64,000 nt of DNA from Elusimicrobiota bacterium (GTDB taxonomy: Bacteria; Elusimicrobiota; Elusimicrobia; UBA1565), in assembly GCA_041660925.1 (NCBI GenBank), contig JBAZVI010000004.1, positions 1 to 64,000 on the forward strand, read 5' to 3'. Below the pieces are notes generated by a model. The model was not told the DNA's origin, did no database searches, and saw only the letters and a list, made by a program, of their open reading frames with translations. Of the stretch, positions 7,901-16,597 are shown one piece after another. A program made the position numbers and the translations under genes. Each line of letters opens with the position of its first letter. Position 1 is the stretch's first letter.

Positions 7901-9684
7901 ACAGGAGCACCGCCGCCGCGCTCATCCTCGTCTTCGGCGCCGCGCACGTCGCCGCGCAGCCCGCGGCCGATCCCGCGTCGAAGAAGCGCCCCGTCTACGC
8001 GAACGAACCGGCGGAGGCGGCTCCCGCTCCGAAAGCGCGCGCCCCGCGCAAGGCGCAGCCCCCGAGCGCGAAGCCGGCTCCCGCGCGCAGGATGCCCGTC
8101 GCCGCCGACGAGACCCCCTCCGTGGCCCCGCCCCGCAAGACTCTCGAGGCCCCGGCGCCCGCGAAGAAGCGCCTGCCGGCCCCCTCGCTCCTCAAGCCCG
8201 CGTCCGCCCCTCGGCAGGTCCCGGGCCGCGCCCTGAAGGAAGTCGAAGGGCCCGCCATCGACGTCGGCGCGCCGGACGCCGAGGAGAGCCGGACCCTGTC
8301 GCTGGCCGGCGACCCCGGCCTCCTCGTCGACGAGCGCGGCGGCGGGCTGCTGGTGCGGGCGACGCTCGCCCGCTCCTTCGCCGAGCGCCTCGGCTTGCGC
8401 CCGGGAGACCTCCTCTCCGGACTCGGGGGCAAGCGCGTACGCTCGAAGGATTCCCTCCTGCTGACGGGAGCCTCGCTGGAGCCGGGCGTCCGCGCGTGGG
8501 CGGCCGTACAGCGCGTTCCCGGCACCGCCGGGCTGGAGACGGCGGCCGCCGCGCCGCCGCGCCCTTCGGCGCGGGACCCCCGCGCCCTCACCGCCCAGGA
8601 GCTCTCCATCCGGAGCGTGCACGTCGAGGAGTCGGGCCGCCTGGTCCCCGCCACCCTGCGCTCGCTCAAGACCCCGTCCTTCCGCATCGCGGCCGGAGAG
8701 TCCCTCTGGATCCGCTTCCCCAAAGGCATCCCGCGCACGGTCTCCGAAGGGGACGTCCTCGAAGGAGAGACCTCCTCCCCGATGACGACGGACGCGAACC
8801 TCGACTTCCTGGCGATCCCTCCCGGGAGCCGGGTCTGGGCCCAGGCGATCTCCGTGAAGGACTCCGGTAAAGAGGTCCTGCTGCGCCTGCACGTCTTCAA
8901 GATCGCGCTCGCCGGCGGACACTCCTACCCGTGCTCCGCCCTGCTCGTCGACGCCTCGGGCGACCCGAGCCTCCTGCGCGTCAGCCGCGGGGGGACGATC
9001 GTCGCCGCTCCCTCGGACGCGGACCTCACGCTCGCGGCCCCCGACCGAAGCTACCTCATGCGCCTGACCGAGCCCCTCACGACCTACGAGGCGCGGGAGT
9101 TCTACCTCTCGGGACCGGGACTCTGGTTCAAGACCTCCGGCGACGCGAAGAGCCGCACCTTCGAGGTCACCCGGGTCATCGACAAGCGCTCCGCCGAACA
9201 GGCGGGCATCCGCGTGGGCGACCGCCTCATGAGCGTGGACGGGAAGTCGGCCGACAAGGCCCCTTTCCAGGAAGCCATCGCGCGCCTCTACGGTCCCGCG
9301 GGGACCTCGGTGAGCGTGCGCTTCATGCACGCGGGGGAGACCCGCGGAGTGAGCGCCTCGCTCCTGCGCGGAGCCGTCTGGCGCAGCGGCCTGGGGCTGA
9401 CGGTCCGCCGCGACGGCGGCTCGGTGCTCGTGCGCAAGACCCTCCCGGACTCCCCCGCGGCCAAGGCCGGGGTGAAGGAAGGAGACGTCCTTCTGAGCTT
9501 CGGGAAGACCGACGCCGCAGGGCTCAGCGAGGAAGACCTTCGCACACGCTTGCGCGAGGAGCTGGGGACGGAGAACGCCCCGACCTTCCAGACGCCGGGG
9601 AAGTCCCCGCGCAAGGTCCCCCTCACGCGGGCCGTCTTCCCGGCCGCTATTGAGCCAGATATATTGGGAGAGTCCGCGAAATAG
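7897..9684 (+). CDS. Secreted protein with three PDZ domains
   Basis: 595 residues; GGAGG at 7886-7890 precedes the ATG, which overlaps the upstream stop. A signal peptide (to ~23, AQPAAD) is followed by a ~110-residue Pro/Ala/Lys-rich linker. PDZ1 lies at ~145-205 (AERLGLRPGDLLSGLGG). A beta-rich domain at ~230-400 resembles the TrbI/VirB10-type 'RVWAQAISV' fold. PDZ2 lies at ~420-490 (AEQAGIRVGDRLMSVDG) and PDZ3 at ~495-565 (AAKAGVKEGDVLLSFGK). No protease domain, so it is probably a scaffold or adaptor in the periplasm, perhaps holding the upstream helical-repeat protein. Confidence 0.82.
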   Translation: MNRSTAAALILVFGAAHVAAQPAADPASKKRPVYANEPAEAAPAPKARAPRKAQPPSAKPAPARRMPVAADETPSVAPPRKTLEAPAPAKKRLPAPSLLKPASAPRQVPGRALKEVEGPAIDVGAPDAEESRTLSLAGDPGLLVDERGGGLLVRATLARSFAERLGLRPGDLLSGLGGKRVRSKDSLLLTGASLEPGVRAWAAVQRVPGTAGLETAAAAPPRPSARDPRALTAQELSIRSVHVEESGRLVPATLRSLKTPSFRIAAGESLWIRFPKGIPRTVSEGDVLEGETSSPMTTDANLDFLAIPPGSRVWAQAISVKDSGKEVLLRLHVFKIALAGGHSYPCSALLVDASGDPSLLRVSRGGTIVAAPSDADLTLAAPDRSYLMRLTEPLTTYEAREFYLSGPGLWFKTSGDAKSRTFEVTRVIDKRSAEQAGIRVGDRLMSVDGKSADKAPFQEAIARLYGPAGTSVSVRFMHAGETRGVSASLLRGAVWRSGLGLTVRRDGGSVLVRKTLPDSPAAKAGVKEGDVLLSFGKTDAAGLSEEDLRTRLREELGTENAPTFQTPGKSPRKVPLTRAVFPAAIEPDILGESAK

Positions 9685-9707
9685 CCGTCCGCGAAATACC
9701 TTCCTCA

Positions 9708-9865
9708 CTGCCCCCTCCCCCTTCGGGGGAGGGCCGGGGTGGGGAGAATCCGAAGTCGAGTAAGGAAAGAAGAGCAGGGCCCCGGAAGGGGCCCTGCTCT
9801 TTTCAGTTGAAGAAGGACTTCATGGTCCCCTCACCCTCGTTCCCTCCCCCTCGGGGGGAGGGATG
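9708..9865. repeat. C/G-run intergenic repeats (two copies)
   Basis: Two related sequences, ~9708-9745 (ccccctcccccttcgggggaggg) and ~9826-9865, form ccctccccc...gggggaggg palindromes. The same style recurs at 28855-28897. Such elements are common dispersed intergenic palindromes in high-GC genomes. Confidence 0.6.
9771..9804. terminator. Strong rho-independent terminator
   Basis: Perfect stem agagcagggcccc / ggggccctgctct with loop GGAA, followed by TTTTC. It ends the PDZ operon and, with A's on the other side, may act bidirectionally towards the convergent TPR gene. Confidence 0.88.
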
Positions 9866-9885
9866 GCGATAGGGAAACTGTTCCG

Positions 9886-10656
9886 CTACGGCTTCTCACC
9901 CAATTTAAGGAGCATCCCCCGCGCATCCTGGAGGTTCTCCTCGTGCTCACCAGGATCGGCCGGCGCCGTCACGGCGAAGGCGCGCCGCAGAGTCTCGACG
10001 GCCTTCGCGCGCTCGCCCGCGTCCAGGTAGGCCTCGGCAAGCGCCGGATAGTTGGCCGTCCAGTCGGGGGAGAGGCGCACGGCGGTCTCGAGTTCGGAGA
10101 TCGCGCGCTTCTTCGAGCCCCCCGCGAAGCCGGGGAGCTGGCGCAGCATCTCCCCCAGGACGTGATGGGCGCCGCCGTGTCCGGGGTCCAGCGCGATCGC
10201 GCGGCGCATGTTCTCCTTGATGGGGCCCACGAGAAAGAGCGAGCGCAGCATCCCGCGCGTCTGTCCCACGCGGCCGAGCGCCAGGCCCAGCCAGAAGTGC
10301 GCGTCGGCCGAGGCCTCGCGCAGGGACAGCGAACGCTCCAGGAGGAGGCGGGCGCGCTCGAAGAGCTCCAGGCGCTCGCGCGGGGCCTTGCGCCGCTCGG
10401 CGAGCCGCGTCAGCCCCCTCCCCAGGCGCCAGAGCGCATCGGGGTCGTCGGAGGCCGAGCGCAGACGCTCCTCGAGCAGCGCGTTGGAGCGCTCGAGGTT
10501 CCCTTCGAGCTGACGCTGGAGGTAGAGCCGGTCGACCTCGATAAAAGCGCCCGTCGAAGCCGAGACGGCAGGGACCGGCGGCGCAGAAGCCTCCGCCGCC
10601 AGGACCGGGCATCGGAGCATCCCGATCGCCATCGCAGCCAAAAGAACACGGTTCAT
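9886..10656 (-). CDS. Secreted tetratricopeptide-repeat protein
   Basis: 256 residues from the ATG at 10656, which has AAGGAG 8 nt upstream. Signal peptide MNRVLLAAMAIGMLRCPVLA. TPR-like helical pairs fill residues ~60-240, with canonical spacing in DALWRLGRGL, ADAHFWLGLALGR, GAHHVLGEML and WTANYPALAEAYLDAGERAKA. The GPIKENMRRAIALDPGHGGAHH segment resembles bacterial RMDN/TatT-like TPR proteins. Probably a periplasmic interaction scaffold. It follows the CoA-binding gene after a 71-nt gap. Confidence 0.82.
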   Translation of the reverse strand: MNRVLLAAMAIGMLRCPVLAAEASAPPVPAVSASTGAFIEVDRLYLQRQLEGNLERSNALLEERLRSASDDPDALWRLGRGLTRLAERRKAPRERLELFERARLLLERSLSLREASADAHFWLGLALGRVGQTRGMLRSLFLVGPIKENMRRAIALDPGHGGAHHVLGEMLRQLPGFAGGSKKRAISELETAVRLSPDWTANYPALAEAYLDAGERAKAVETLRRAFAVTAPADPGEHEENLQDARGMLLKLGEKP

Positions 10657-10727
10657 AGGCCGACTCCTTCCTCCGGGGACGCCTCTTCGCAAACCCCGTC
10701 GGGAATCCCCCGTCCGGGGAGTCCCGA

Positions 10728-11135
10728 CTACCGTCCGAAGCGGCTGAGGTGTTGTCGCATGATGCAGTCGTCCTCGACGACGAGGAGGCCCGCGGCGCGG
10801 GCCGTCGCGGCGGCCTCCGGGGAGACGACGCCGTCCTGGAGCCAGAAGCCCTTGGCGCCGATGCGCACGGCCTGCCGGGCGAGCTCCGGCGCGTGCTCGG
10901 GGCGGCGGAAGACGTCGACCACTTCGACCGCATCGGGGATGTCCAGAAGACTCGCGTAGCACTTCTCGCCCAGGATCTCGGTGCAGGCGGGGTTGACCGG
11001 GATGACGCGGTAGCCGGCGTCGAGCAGATAGGCGGCGACGGAGTGCGAGGGATGCGTCGAGTCGGGCGAGCACCCGACGACCGCCACCGTCGTCATCTTG
11101 AGGAGCGTTTCGACGTCGTGCGCGGAACCGGACAC
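10728..11135 (-). CDS. CoA-binding-domain protein (YccU type)
   Basis: 135 residues. A Rossmann-like CoA-binding fold of the short YccU/succinyl-CoA-synthetase alpha-N-terminal type: VAVVGCSPDSTHPSHSVAAYL (~17-37), GYRVIPVNP, VDVFRRPEHAPE, GAKGFWLQDGVVSPEA, GLLVVEDDCIMRQHL. Cytoplasmic; the precise role of this widespread family is not settled. GTG start overlaps the pilT stop (TAGTG), so the two are translationally coupled. Confidence 0.92.
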   Translation of the reverse strand: MSGSAHDVETLLKMTTVAVVGCSPDSTHPSHSVAAYLLDAGYRVIPVNPACTEILGEKCYASLLDIPDAVEVVDVFRRPEHAPELARQAVRIGAKGFWLQDGVVSPEAAATARAAGLLVVEDDCIMRQHLSRFGR

Positions 11136-12247
11136 TAATGCGGGGCGACGCGGCTCATCGCGGCGAGGCTGCGCAGCGTCTTGGGGTCGCGCGCCTTGAG
11201 GAGGGCGTCCTCCATCGTCACATGCCCGCCTTTCACGAGGCCGACGAGATGCTGGTCCAGCGACATCATGCCGGAGGAGGCGCCCGACTCCATGGCGCTG
11301 TAGATCTGGTGGATCTTCCCCTCGCGGATGAGGGTCGCGATCGCGGGGCTCATCAGCATGATCTCGCGCGCGCAGATCATCCCCCCGCCGCCCTTGCGCG
11401 GCAGCAGCGTCTGGCAGACGACCGCCGAGAGCATGGAGGAGAGCTGGGAGCGGACCTTGTCCTGCTCGGAACTCGGGAACTCGTCGATGATGCGGTCCAC
11501 CGTGGTCGGGGCGTCCTGCGTATGGAGGGTGGACAGGCAGAGGTGCCCGGTCTCGGCCGCCGTGAGGGCGAGCGAGACGGTCTCGCGGTCGCGCATCTCG
11601 CCGATGAGGATGATGTCGGGATTCTGCCGGAGGGAGTACTTCACCGCGCTCGCGAAGGAGGCGGAGTGGACGCCCACCTCCCGCTGCTCGATGATGGACT
11701 TCTTGTCCTCGTAGACGTGCTCGATGGGATCCTCGATGGTGAGGATGTGCTTCTCGCGGCGCTGGTTCACCGACTCGATCATCGCGGCGAGGGTCGTGGA
11801 CTTCCCCGAGCCCGTCGCGCCGGTCACCAGGACGAGGCCGCGCGGCAGGTCGGTCAACGCGACGACCGTGGGCGGCAGGCCGATCTCTTCGGGAGTGGGG
11901 ATCCTGCCCGGAATGACGCGGAAGACGGCGGCCATCCCGCGGTTCTGCAGGAAGACGTTGATGCGCAGACGTCCGGCGCCCGCCACGGTATGGGCGAAGT
12001 CGAGCTCCAGCTCGCGCTCGAACTGCGCCTTCTGCCGGCGGTCCAGCATCGAGTAGATGAGGTTGCGGCAGGTCTCGGGCGCCAGGCGCGGGGCGTCGGC
12101 GACGCGCGAGAGGTTCCCGTCGATGCGCAGCGCCGGCACCTCGCCGGGGACGATGAGGATGTCGCTGGCGCGCTTCTCGACGGCATGCCGGACGAGGGCG
12201 TCGACGTCGGAAGCGGCGGCCTTCTCGGCTTCGTTGTCTTCGGTCAT
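11135..12247 (-). CDS. pilT: Type IV pilus retraction-type ATPase PilT
   Basis: 370 residues, the normal PilT length. N-terminal PAS-like domain (~15-100), then the RecA-like core: Walker A GATGSGKST (~143-151), Asp box TIEDPIEH, Walker B ILIGEMRD (the GEMRD of the PilT/GspE family), His box LSTLHTQDAPTTVDRIIDEFP. The C-terminal AIRNLIREG-type retraction motif is present as IATLIREGKIHQI (~308). Powers pilus retraction and twitching at the inner membrane; no other pilus gene is in the window. A -10 TATAAT lies 9 nt before the ATG. Confidence 0.95.
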   Translation of the reverse strand: MTEDNEAEKAAASDVDALVRHAVEKRASDILIVPGEVPALRIDGNLSRVADAPRLAPETCRNLIYSMLDRRQKAQFERELELDFAHTVAGAGRLRINVFLQNRGMAAVFRVIPGRIPTPEEIGLPPTVVALTDLPRGLVLVTGATGSGKSTTLAAMIESVNQRREKHILTIEDPIEHVYEDKKSIIEQREVGVHSASFASAVKYSLRQNPDIILIGEMRDRETVSLALTAAETGHLCLSTLHTQDAPTTVDRIIDEFPSSEQDKVRSQLSSMLSAVVCQTLLPRKGGGGMICAREIMLMSPAIATLIREGKIHQIYSAMESGASSGMMSLDQHLVGLVKGGHVTMEDALLKARDPKTLRSLAAMSRVAPH

Positions 12248-12318
12248 CGTATCGGGATTATATTAGATATTCGCCTGCGGGCGTGCATACCCCCAGGTTT
12301 GTATAATCCAAAGGACCG
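12248..12318. promoter_or_regulatory. Divergent promoters for pilT (-) and the radical SAM operon (+)
   Basis: The minus-strand -10 TATAAT (12257-12262) ends 9 nt before the pilT ATG. The plus-strand -10 TATAAT (12302-12307) ends 11 nt before the radical SAM ATG. Neither has a consensus -35. Both imply 5' leaders of only a few nucleotides. Confidence 0.7.
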
Positions 12319-12975
12319 ATGTCGATCCCCCCGCGCAACGTCGTCTACCGCTACCGCGACGCCCTCTACATCAACCTCACCAACCGCTGCCCGACGGCGT
12401 GCGCGTTCTGCGTCAAGTTCGCCTCCCGCATGGTCTACCGCGGCCTGGACCTGGGGCTCCAGGACGCCGAGCCGACCATCGCGGAGGTCCTGGAGGCCGC
12501 GACGCGCGAATGGGAGCTCGGGGGCTACGCCGAAGCGGTCTTCTGCGGCTACGGAGAGTCCACTCTCCGCTTCGACGCGCTGACCGCGGTCTGCGACGGG
12601 CTGCGCGCCGCCCGCCCCGGCCTGCGCCTGCGGCTGAACACGGTCGGACTCGCCGACCTCCAGCGCGGGAAGCCCGCGGCGCCGGAGCTGCGCGGACGCC
12701 TCGACGCCGTCTATGTGAGCCTGAACACCTCCGACCCGCGGCAATGGCTCGAGCTCCTGCGCCCCCAGCCGCCCTACCGCGAGAAAGGCTTCCAGGCCGT
12801 CCAGGACTTCATCCGCTCCTGCGTCGCCTCCGGCTTCGAGACGACCGCGACGGCCGTCGAGCTCCCGGAGGTCGACCTCGAGGCCTGCCGCCGGCTCGCC
12901 GAGTCGCTCGGAGCCCGCTTCCTCGCGCGCCCGTACCTCGAAAGCGGCGAGATGAAGTCCGAGGGACGCGCGTGA
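12319..12975 (+). CDS. Radical SAM protein, TatD-associated type
   Basis: 218 residues. The Fe-S motif CPTACAFC (CX3CX2C, ~29-36) lies in YINLTNRCPTACAFC. GYGESTLRF (~75-83, the GGE-like SAM motif) and the strand NTVGLADL follow. Short length, the LTNRC..AC.FC context and EPTIAEVL match the TatD-linked radical SAM family as I know it. Substrate unknown; tatD is not in the window. First gene of a four-gene overlapping operon ending in an HtrA protease. Confidence 0.85.
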   Translation: MSIPPRNVVYRYRDALYINLTNRCPTACAFCVKFASRMVYRGLDLGLQDAEPTIAEVLEAATREWELGGYAEAVFCGYGESTLRFDALTAVCDGLRAARPGLRLRLNTVGLADLQRGKPAAPELRGRLDAVYVSLNTSDPRQWLELLRPQPPYREKGFQAVQDFIRSCVASGFETTATAVELPEVDLEACRRLAESLGARFLARPYLESGEMKSEGRA

Positions 12976-13439
12976 TCCCCTCCGACACCGGCGTCCGCGC
13001 CAAGTGGGCGTTCTGGAGCTACGTCCTGGCGGTGCTCCTGCTGGCGACGGTGCCCTCGGTCCTCGTCATGGAGAAGGCGCGCGAGTACTGGCGCTTCGTC
13101 ACCGGTTGGCAGCCGGGGACGCTGCGCCCCAGCCACGTCCGCCGTCTCCCCCCTTCGCGCAGCCTCGACGACGCCTCCCTGCCGGAGATCCGCTTCATCG
13201 AGTTCTCCTGCGCCGCGCCGCGCGCGAAGACGGTGCGCCTGGCCGGAAGCTTCAACCACTGGAAGGCGGGGACCCTGCCGATGTCCCGTCGCGGAGGGCT
13301 CTGGCGCGTCGTCGTCCCGCTCGCGCCCGGCGTCCATGCCTACGCCTTCGAGGTCGACGGGGCGCTCGTGCGCGACCCGCGCGCCGACGACCGAACCCTC
13401 GTCGAGGGCAAGGAGGTCTCGCTCATCCATGTCCGCTAA
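12972..13439 (+). CDS. Membrane-anchored E-set (AMPK-CBM-like) protein
   Basis: 155 residues, GTG start overlapping the radical SAM stop. One N-terminal transmembrane helix (~13-33) is followed by a ~40-residue linker. A C-terminal carbohydrate-binding-like E-set domain (~70-153) carries the hallmark VRLAGSFNHWKAG...MSRRGGLWRVVVPLAPGVHAYAFEVDG, typical of AMPK glycogen-binding/isoamylase N-terminal modules. Probably presents an alpha-glucan-binding or protein-interaction module outside the membrane, which fits the GH57-like neighbour. Confidence 0.82.
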   Translation: MIPSDTGVRAKWAFWSYVLAVLLLATVPSVLVMEKAREYWRFVTGWQPGTLRPSHVRRLPPSRSLDDASLPEIRFIEFSCAAPRAKTVRLAGSFNHWKAGTLPMSRRGGLWRVVVPLAPGVHAYAFEVDGALVRDPRADDRTLVEGKEVSLIHVR

Positions 13440-15081
13440 AGCGGCGCTGCTCCTCCTTTCCTTCCTACCGACTCTTTTCGCCGCAGCGCCGGTCCGCGCA
13501 GAGGACTGCGCCGCGCTCTGGGTCCCGGACGGGCCCGTCCGCGCCGCCGACGTGCAGGCCTACCTGGCCGACCCCGCGAGTCGCCTGAGCGCCGCGCTCT
13601 CTCCCGAACAGGTCGACCGCTCGACGGGCCTCGTCGAGCTCGCCTCCCAGGGGCGCCTCGAGTTCGCCCTGCGCATCCCCGGCGACCCGCTTCTGCCTTT
13701 CATCTCCCGGGGCCGGCCGCAGGACGCGCTCGCCCGCGTCGCCCTCGCTCGCGCGCGCCATCGGGACGCCTTCGGCGCGCTCCCGGCGGGCATCGTCCCC
13801 GGCGCCGGAGCCCTCACGGCAGAGCTCGCCGGACCGCTCGCGGCCCAGGGCCTGCGCTGGGCGGCGGTCGGAGACTACCTCGCCGCTCCGGCCGACGCCT
13901 GGTCCCGCGCCGCGGGCCTCGCGCTGGTCCCCGTGGCGCAGGGGACGGCCGCCGTGCGGGTCTCTTCGGAGCTCTCCGCTCTTCCCTCCTGCGGCCGCAC
14001 CGTCGCCGAGCTCGCGGCGTCCGCCTCGGCGCTCGCGCCGGCCGTCCCGCCGACCTGGCTCGGCCCCCTCGCCGAGATCGAGCGCAGCAGCGCGACGCGC
14101 GCGGCCCTGGAGCTCTACGCCGCCGCCGCCGCCGCGCTCGGGGAGTATCAGAACTCCGGCGGGGCCTCCCTGAACACCCTGGAGAAGGCGACCGGAGAGC
14201 TCTACGCCGCGCAGGAGGGCCGCTTCTTCCTCCCCGCCTCCGCCGGGGCCTCGGGTCCCGCCTTCCGCGGGCGCGTCGAGAAGGTCTTCCGCACCCTCGG
14301 CCGCTCGGCCCCCGAGAGCCTCCCCGCCGCGGAGCTCGAGCGCTCCACCGTGCCGGTCCCCTCCACCCGGGTCCGGGCGCTTCGGGAAGGGAACGCCCTC
14401 GTGTTCGAGAACGCTCCCGCGCCGTCGGCGGGCCTGAGCGCCGACGGCACGGCGCGAGAGGAGCACGGACCGCGCGCCGCTCCCTCGACGAGCACCGCCC
14501 TCTGGGACCTCTCGCGCATGCGCGTCGAGTGGGACGAGGGCTCCGTCGTGTTCACCGTCGGGATGCGGGCGCTCGAGCGCTCGAGCGCCGCGCCCTCCGG
14601 CTTCGACCGGCTCCTCCTCGACGTCTACCTCGACATCAACAACCGTCCCCGCGCCGGCTCCACCGACCTCCTGCCCGGTCGGCCGGGCTTCCTCGCCTCC
14701 GAGGACGGCTGGGAATACGCGCTCGTCTTCGGCGGCTGGTCCGCCGCGCTCTACCGCTTCATCCCCGGGCAGGGCCCCGTCCTCGTCGAAAAGCTCCGCC
14801 CCCAGCCGGACGCCGCGCTCCCCGAGGTCCGCGTCTCCGTCCCTCGCGCCCGTCTGCGAGGCAATCCCGCGGGCTGGGGCTATCTCCCCCTCGCGCTGGA
14901 AGCCGACAAGGCCGCCGCGACGCGGACGCCCCCCGAGCCCCGCCCGGAAGGCGCCTACGGGATCGTCGCGCCCACGCGCCTGCAGGAGCGTCTGCGCGCC
15001 GGCCTCTCCCGCTCGCGCAAGTTCCCCGCGCTCCGCTTCGTCGAACGCGCCCCCTCGCAGGGGGCGGGAGGCCCCCCGTGA
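13429..15081 (+). CDS. Secreted GH57-like protein with a glucodextranase-C-like domain; carries an in-frame palindromic element
   Basis: 550 residues; AAGGAGG (13410-13416) selects the ATG at 13429. Signal peptide to ~22. The N-terminal segment LPAGIVPGAGALTAELAGPLAAQGLRWAAVGD resembles the GH57 strand in which an aspartate/glutamate-bearing loop tests the substrate. The usual WPSEGS wording has decayed to PAGIVPG, so catalysis is doubtful. The C-terminal ~365-500 (RVEWDEGSVVFTVGM, DVYLDINNRPRAGS, DGWEYALVFGGW) matches the beta-sandwich of glucodextranase-type C-terminal modules. The linker between them contains the PSAGLSADGTAR palindromic insert (~331-350). Overlaps both neighbours. Confidence 0.7.
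   Translation: MSAKAALLLLSFLPTLFAAAPVRAEDCAALWVPDGPVRAADVQAYLADPASRLSAALSPEQVDRSTGLVELASQGRLEFALRIPGDPLLPFISRGRPQDALARVALARARHRDAFGALPAGIVPGAGALTAELAGPLAAQGLRWAAVGDYLAAPADAWSRAAGLALVPVAQGTAAVRVSSELSALPSCGRTVAELAASASALAPAVPPTWLGPLAEIERSSATRAALELYAAAAAALGEYQNSGGASLNTLEKATGELYAAQEGRFFLPASAGASGPAFRGRVEKVFRTLGRSAPESLPAAELERSTVPVPSTRVRALREGNALVFENAPAPSAGLSADGTAREEHGPRAAPSTSTALWDLSRMRVEWDEGSVVFTVGMRALERSSAAPSGFDRLLLDVYLDINNRPRAGSTDLLPGRPGFLASEDGWEYALVFGGWSAALYRFIPGQGPVLVEKLRPQPDAALPEVRVSVPRARLRGNPAGWGYLPLALEADKAAATRTPPEPRPEGAYGIVAPTRLQERLRAGLSRSRKFPALRFVERAPSQGAGGPP
14421..14477 (+). repeat. In-frame palindromic element, copy 1
   Basis: Stem GCCGTCGGCG (14421-14430), loop ggcctgag, stem CGCCGACGGC (14439-14448), then a conserved tail gcgcgagaggagcacggac. 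It encodes PSAGLSADGTAREEHGPRA. Three further copies lie in the giant gene at 29807, 33547 and 42568, all in the same frame relative to the host gene. Compared with copies 2 and 3, the stem has a paired change (G-C for T-A). Confidence 0.9.
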
Positions 15082-16463
15082 ACGCCCTGCTCCTGGCTCT
15101 CGCTTTCGCCCTGCCTCGCCCCGCCGCCGCCTCCCAGGCGCGCGCGCTGCAGGAGGAGTTCGCCGCCATCGCGCGGCGCTGCATGCCCGCCGTCGTCAAC
15201 ATCTCCACCGTGCGCGAGGAGGAGGTCCAGGTCCCGCTTCAGAACTACATGTTCGGCAGCCCCGAGGACCTCTACGACTATCTCAACGGCCCCCCCCAGG
15301 GACGGACCTTCCGGCAGCGCAGCGGCGGCGTGGGCTCGGGCTTCATCATCGACGCGGCCGGACACGTCGTCACCAACGACCACGTCGTGCGCGACGCCGT
15401 CGACATCCGGGTCACGCTGACCCGCCCGGACGGCGCCGAGGAGACCCTCAAGGGCCGCGTCGTCGGGCGCGACCCCAACCTCGATCTCGCCGTCGTGCGC
15501 ATCGAGGCGCGCCGGGAGTTCCCGTCCCTGCGCCTGGCCGACTCGGACAAGGTCCGCGTCGGCGACTGGGCGATCGCGGTCGGCTCGCCCTTCTCCCTCG
15601 AGCAGACCCTCACGGTCGGAGTGATCTCCGCCGTCCGTCAGTCGCTCTCCATCGAGGGCCGTCCGTACCCGAACCTCCTGCAGACCGACGCGGCCATCAA
15701 CCAGGGCAACTCCGGCGGGCCGCTCCTCGACGTCGACGGGGAGGTCCTCGGGGTCAACACCGCCATCTTCTCGCCCTCCGGCGCCTCCGCCGGCATCGGC
15801 TTCGCGATCCCCGCCAACGAGCTCAAGCTCGCGCTCGAGTACCTCCTGGCCGGCAGGCAGAGCCCCGTCGGCTGGCTCGGCGTCGAGGCCGCGCCCCTCG
15901 ATGAGGTCTTCCGCCGCCGCTTCCGCCTCCCCTCGACCTCCGGCGTCATCCTCAACGCGGTCGTCCCCGACGGCCCCGCGGCGAAGGCCGGACTGCGGCG
16001 CGGCGACGTCATCCTCGGCATCGACGGCAAGCCCGCGGCGAGCCCCCAGGACCTCGTCGCCCGCATCACGCGCATCAAGCCGGGCACGCCCGTGAAGATG
16101 GACCTCTACCGCGGCGGCAAGCCCCTCGCGCTCAAGGTCCGCATCGGTCTGCGTCCCGACGCGGAGGCCGCCGCGCCGCCGCCCTCGGGCGCCGCCCCGG
16201 CGGGCGAGGAGCACGCCGGCCAGGAGTGGGAAGGGGTCGTCTTCGAGTCTTCCGCCGAGGGCGTGCGCGTCGCCCGGATCTCGTCGGACTCACCGCTGCG
16301 GGGCACCCTGCGCGAGGGCGACGTCCTGCGCGGGATCGACGCCGCCGCCGTCGCCTCCCTCGACGATCTCCGCGCGGCGGCCCCGAAGGCGGACTTCCGC
16401 CGGGGGATCGTCTTCGACATCGTCCGCCGCGGACGCCCCCTGTACCTCAGCGTCAGCCGGTAG
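15078..16463 (+). CDS. HtrA/DegP-type periplasmic serine protease
   Basis: 461 residues, GTG start overlapping the upstream TGA. Signal peptide to ~19 (AAAS). Trypsin-like domain with catalytic His in VTNDHVV (~101), Asp in NLDLAVV (~136) and Ser in QGNSGGPL (~213). PDZ1 at ~268-355 (AAKAGLRRGDVILGIDG) and a divergent PDZ2 at ~385-455 (PLRGTLREGDVLRGID). It degrades or refolds damaged envelope proteins. Insertions after the first beta strand (FGSPEDLYDYLNGPP) are like the LA loop of DegP/DegQ. Last gene of the operon. Confidence 0.94.
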   Translation: MNALLLALAFALPRPAAASQARALQEEFAAIARRCMPAVVNISTVREEEVQVPLQNYMFGSPEDLYDYLNGPPQGRTFRQRSGGVGSGFIIDAAGHVVTNDHVVRDAVDIRVTLTRPDGAEETLKGRVVGRDPNLDLAVVRIEARREFPSLRLADSDKVRVGDWAIAVGSPFSLEQTLTVGVISAVRQSLSIEGRPYPNLLQTDAAINQGNSGGPLLDVDGEVLGVNTAIFSPSGASAGIGFAIPANELKLALEYLLAGRQSPVGWLGVEAAPLDEVFRRRFRLPSTSGVILNAVVPDGPAAKAGLRRGDVILGIDGKPAASPQDLVARITRIKPGTPVKMDLYRGGKPLALKVRIGLRPDAEAAAPPPSGAAPAGEEHAGQEWEGVVFESSAEGVRVARISSDSPLRGTLREGDVLRGIDAAAVASLDDLRAAAPKADFRRGIVFDIVRRGRPLYLSVSR

Positions 16464-16490
16464 CAGGAATCCCCTGCGGGGATTCCTGCT
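16462..16490 (+). terminator. Hairpin after the HtrA gene
   Basis: Perfect 13-bp stem agcaggaatcccc / ggggattcctgct with loop TGC, beginning in the stop codon. No T-run follows, so termination may be partial or rho-aided. Confidence 0.65.
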
Positions 16491-16570
16491 CGTGTCTAGC
16501 CGGCGTCTGGGATTCAGGAGAGACGTGAGGCGTCACGCGGATCGGCTGGAAACGACTTGAGCAGACCCCC

Positions 16571-16597
16571 GCCCTATTGAGCGAAGCTCAATAGGGC
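16571..16597 (-). terminator. Hairpin over the stop of the LysM/FecR gene
   Basis: Perfect 12-bp stem gccctattgagc / gctcaatagggc with a 3-nt loop; it contains the TGA stop. Followed on the minus strand by a G-run rather than T's. Confidence 0.6.
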
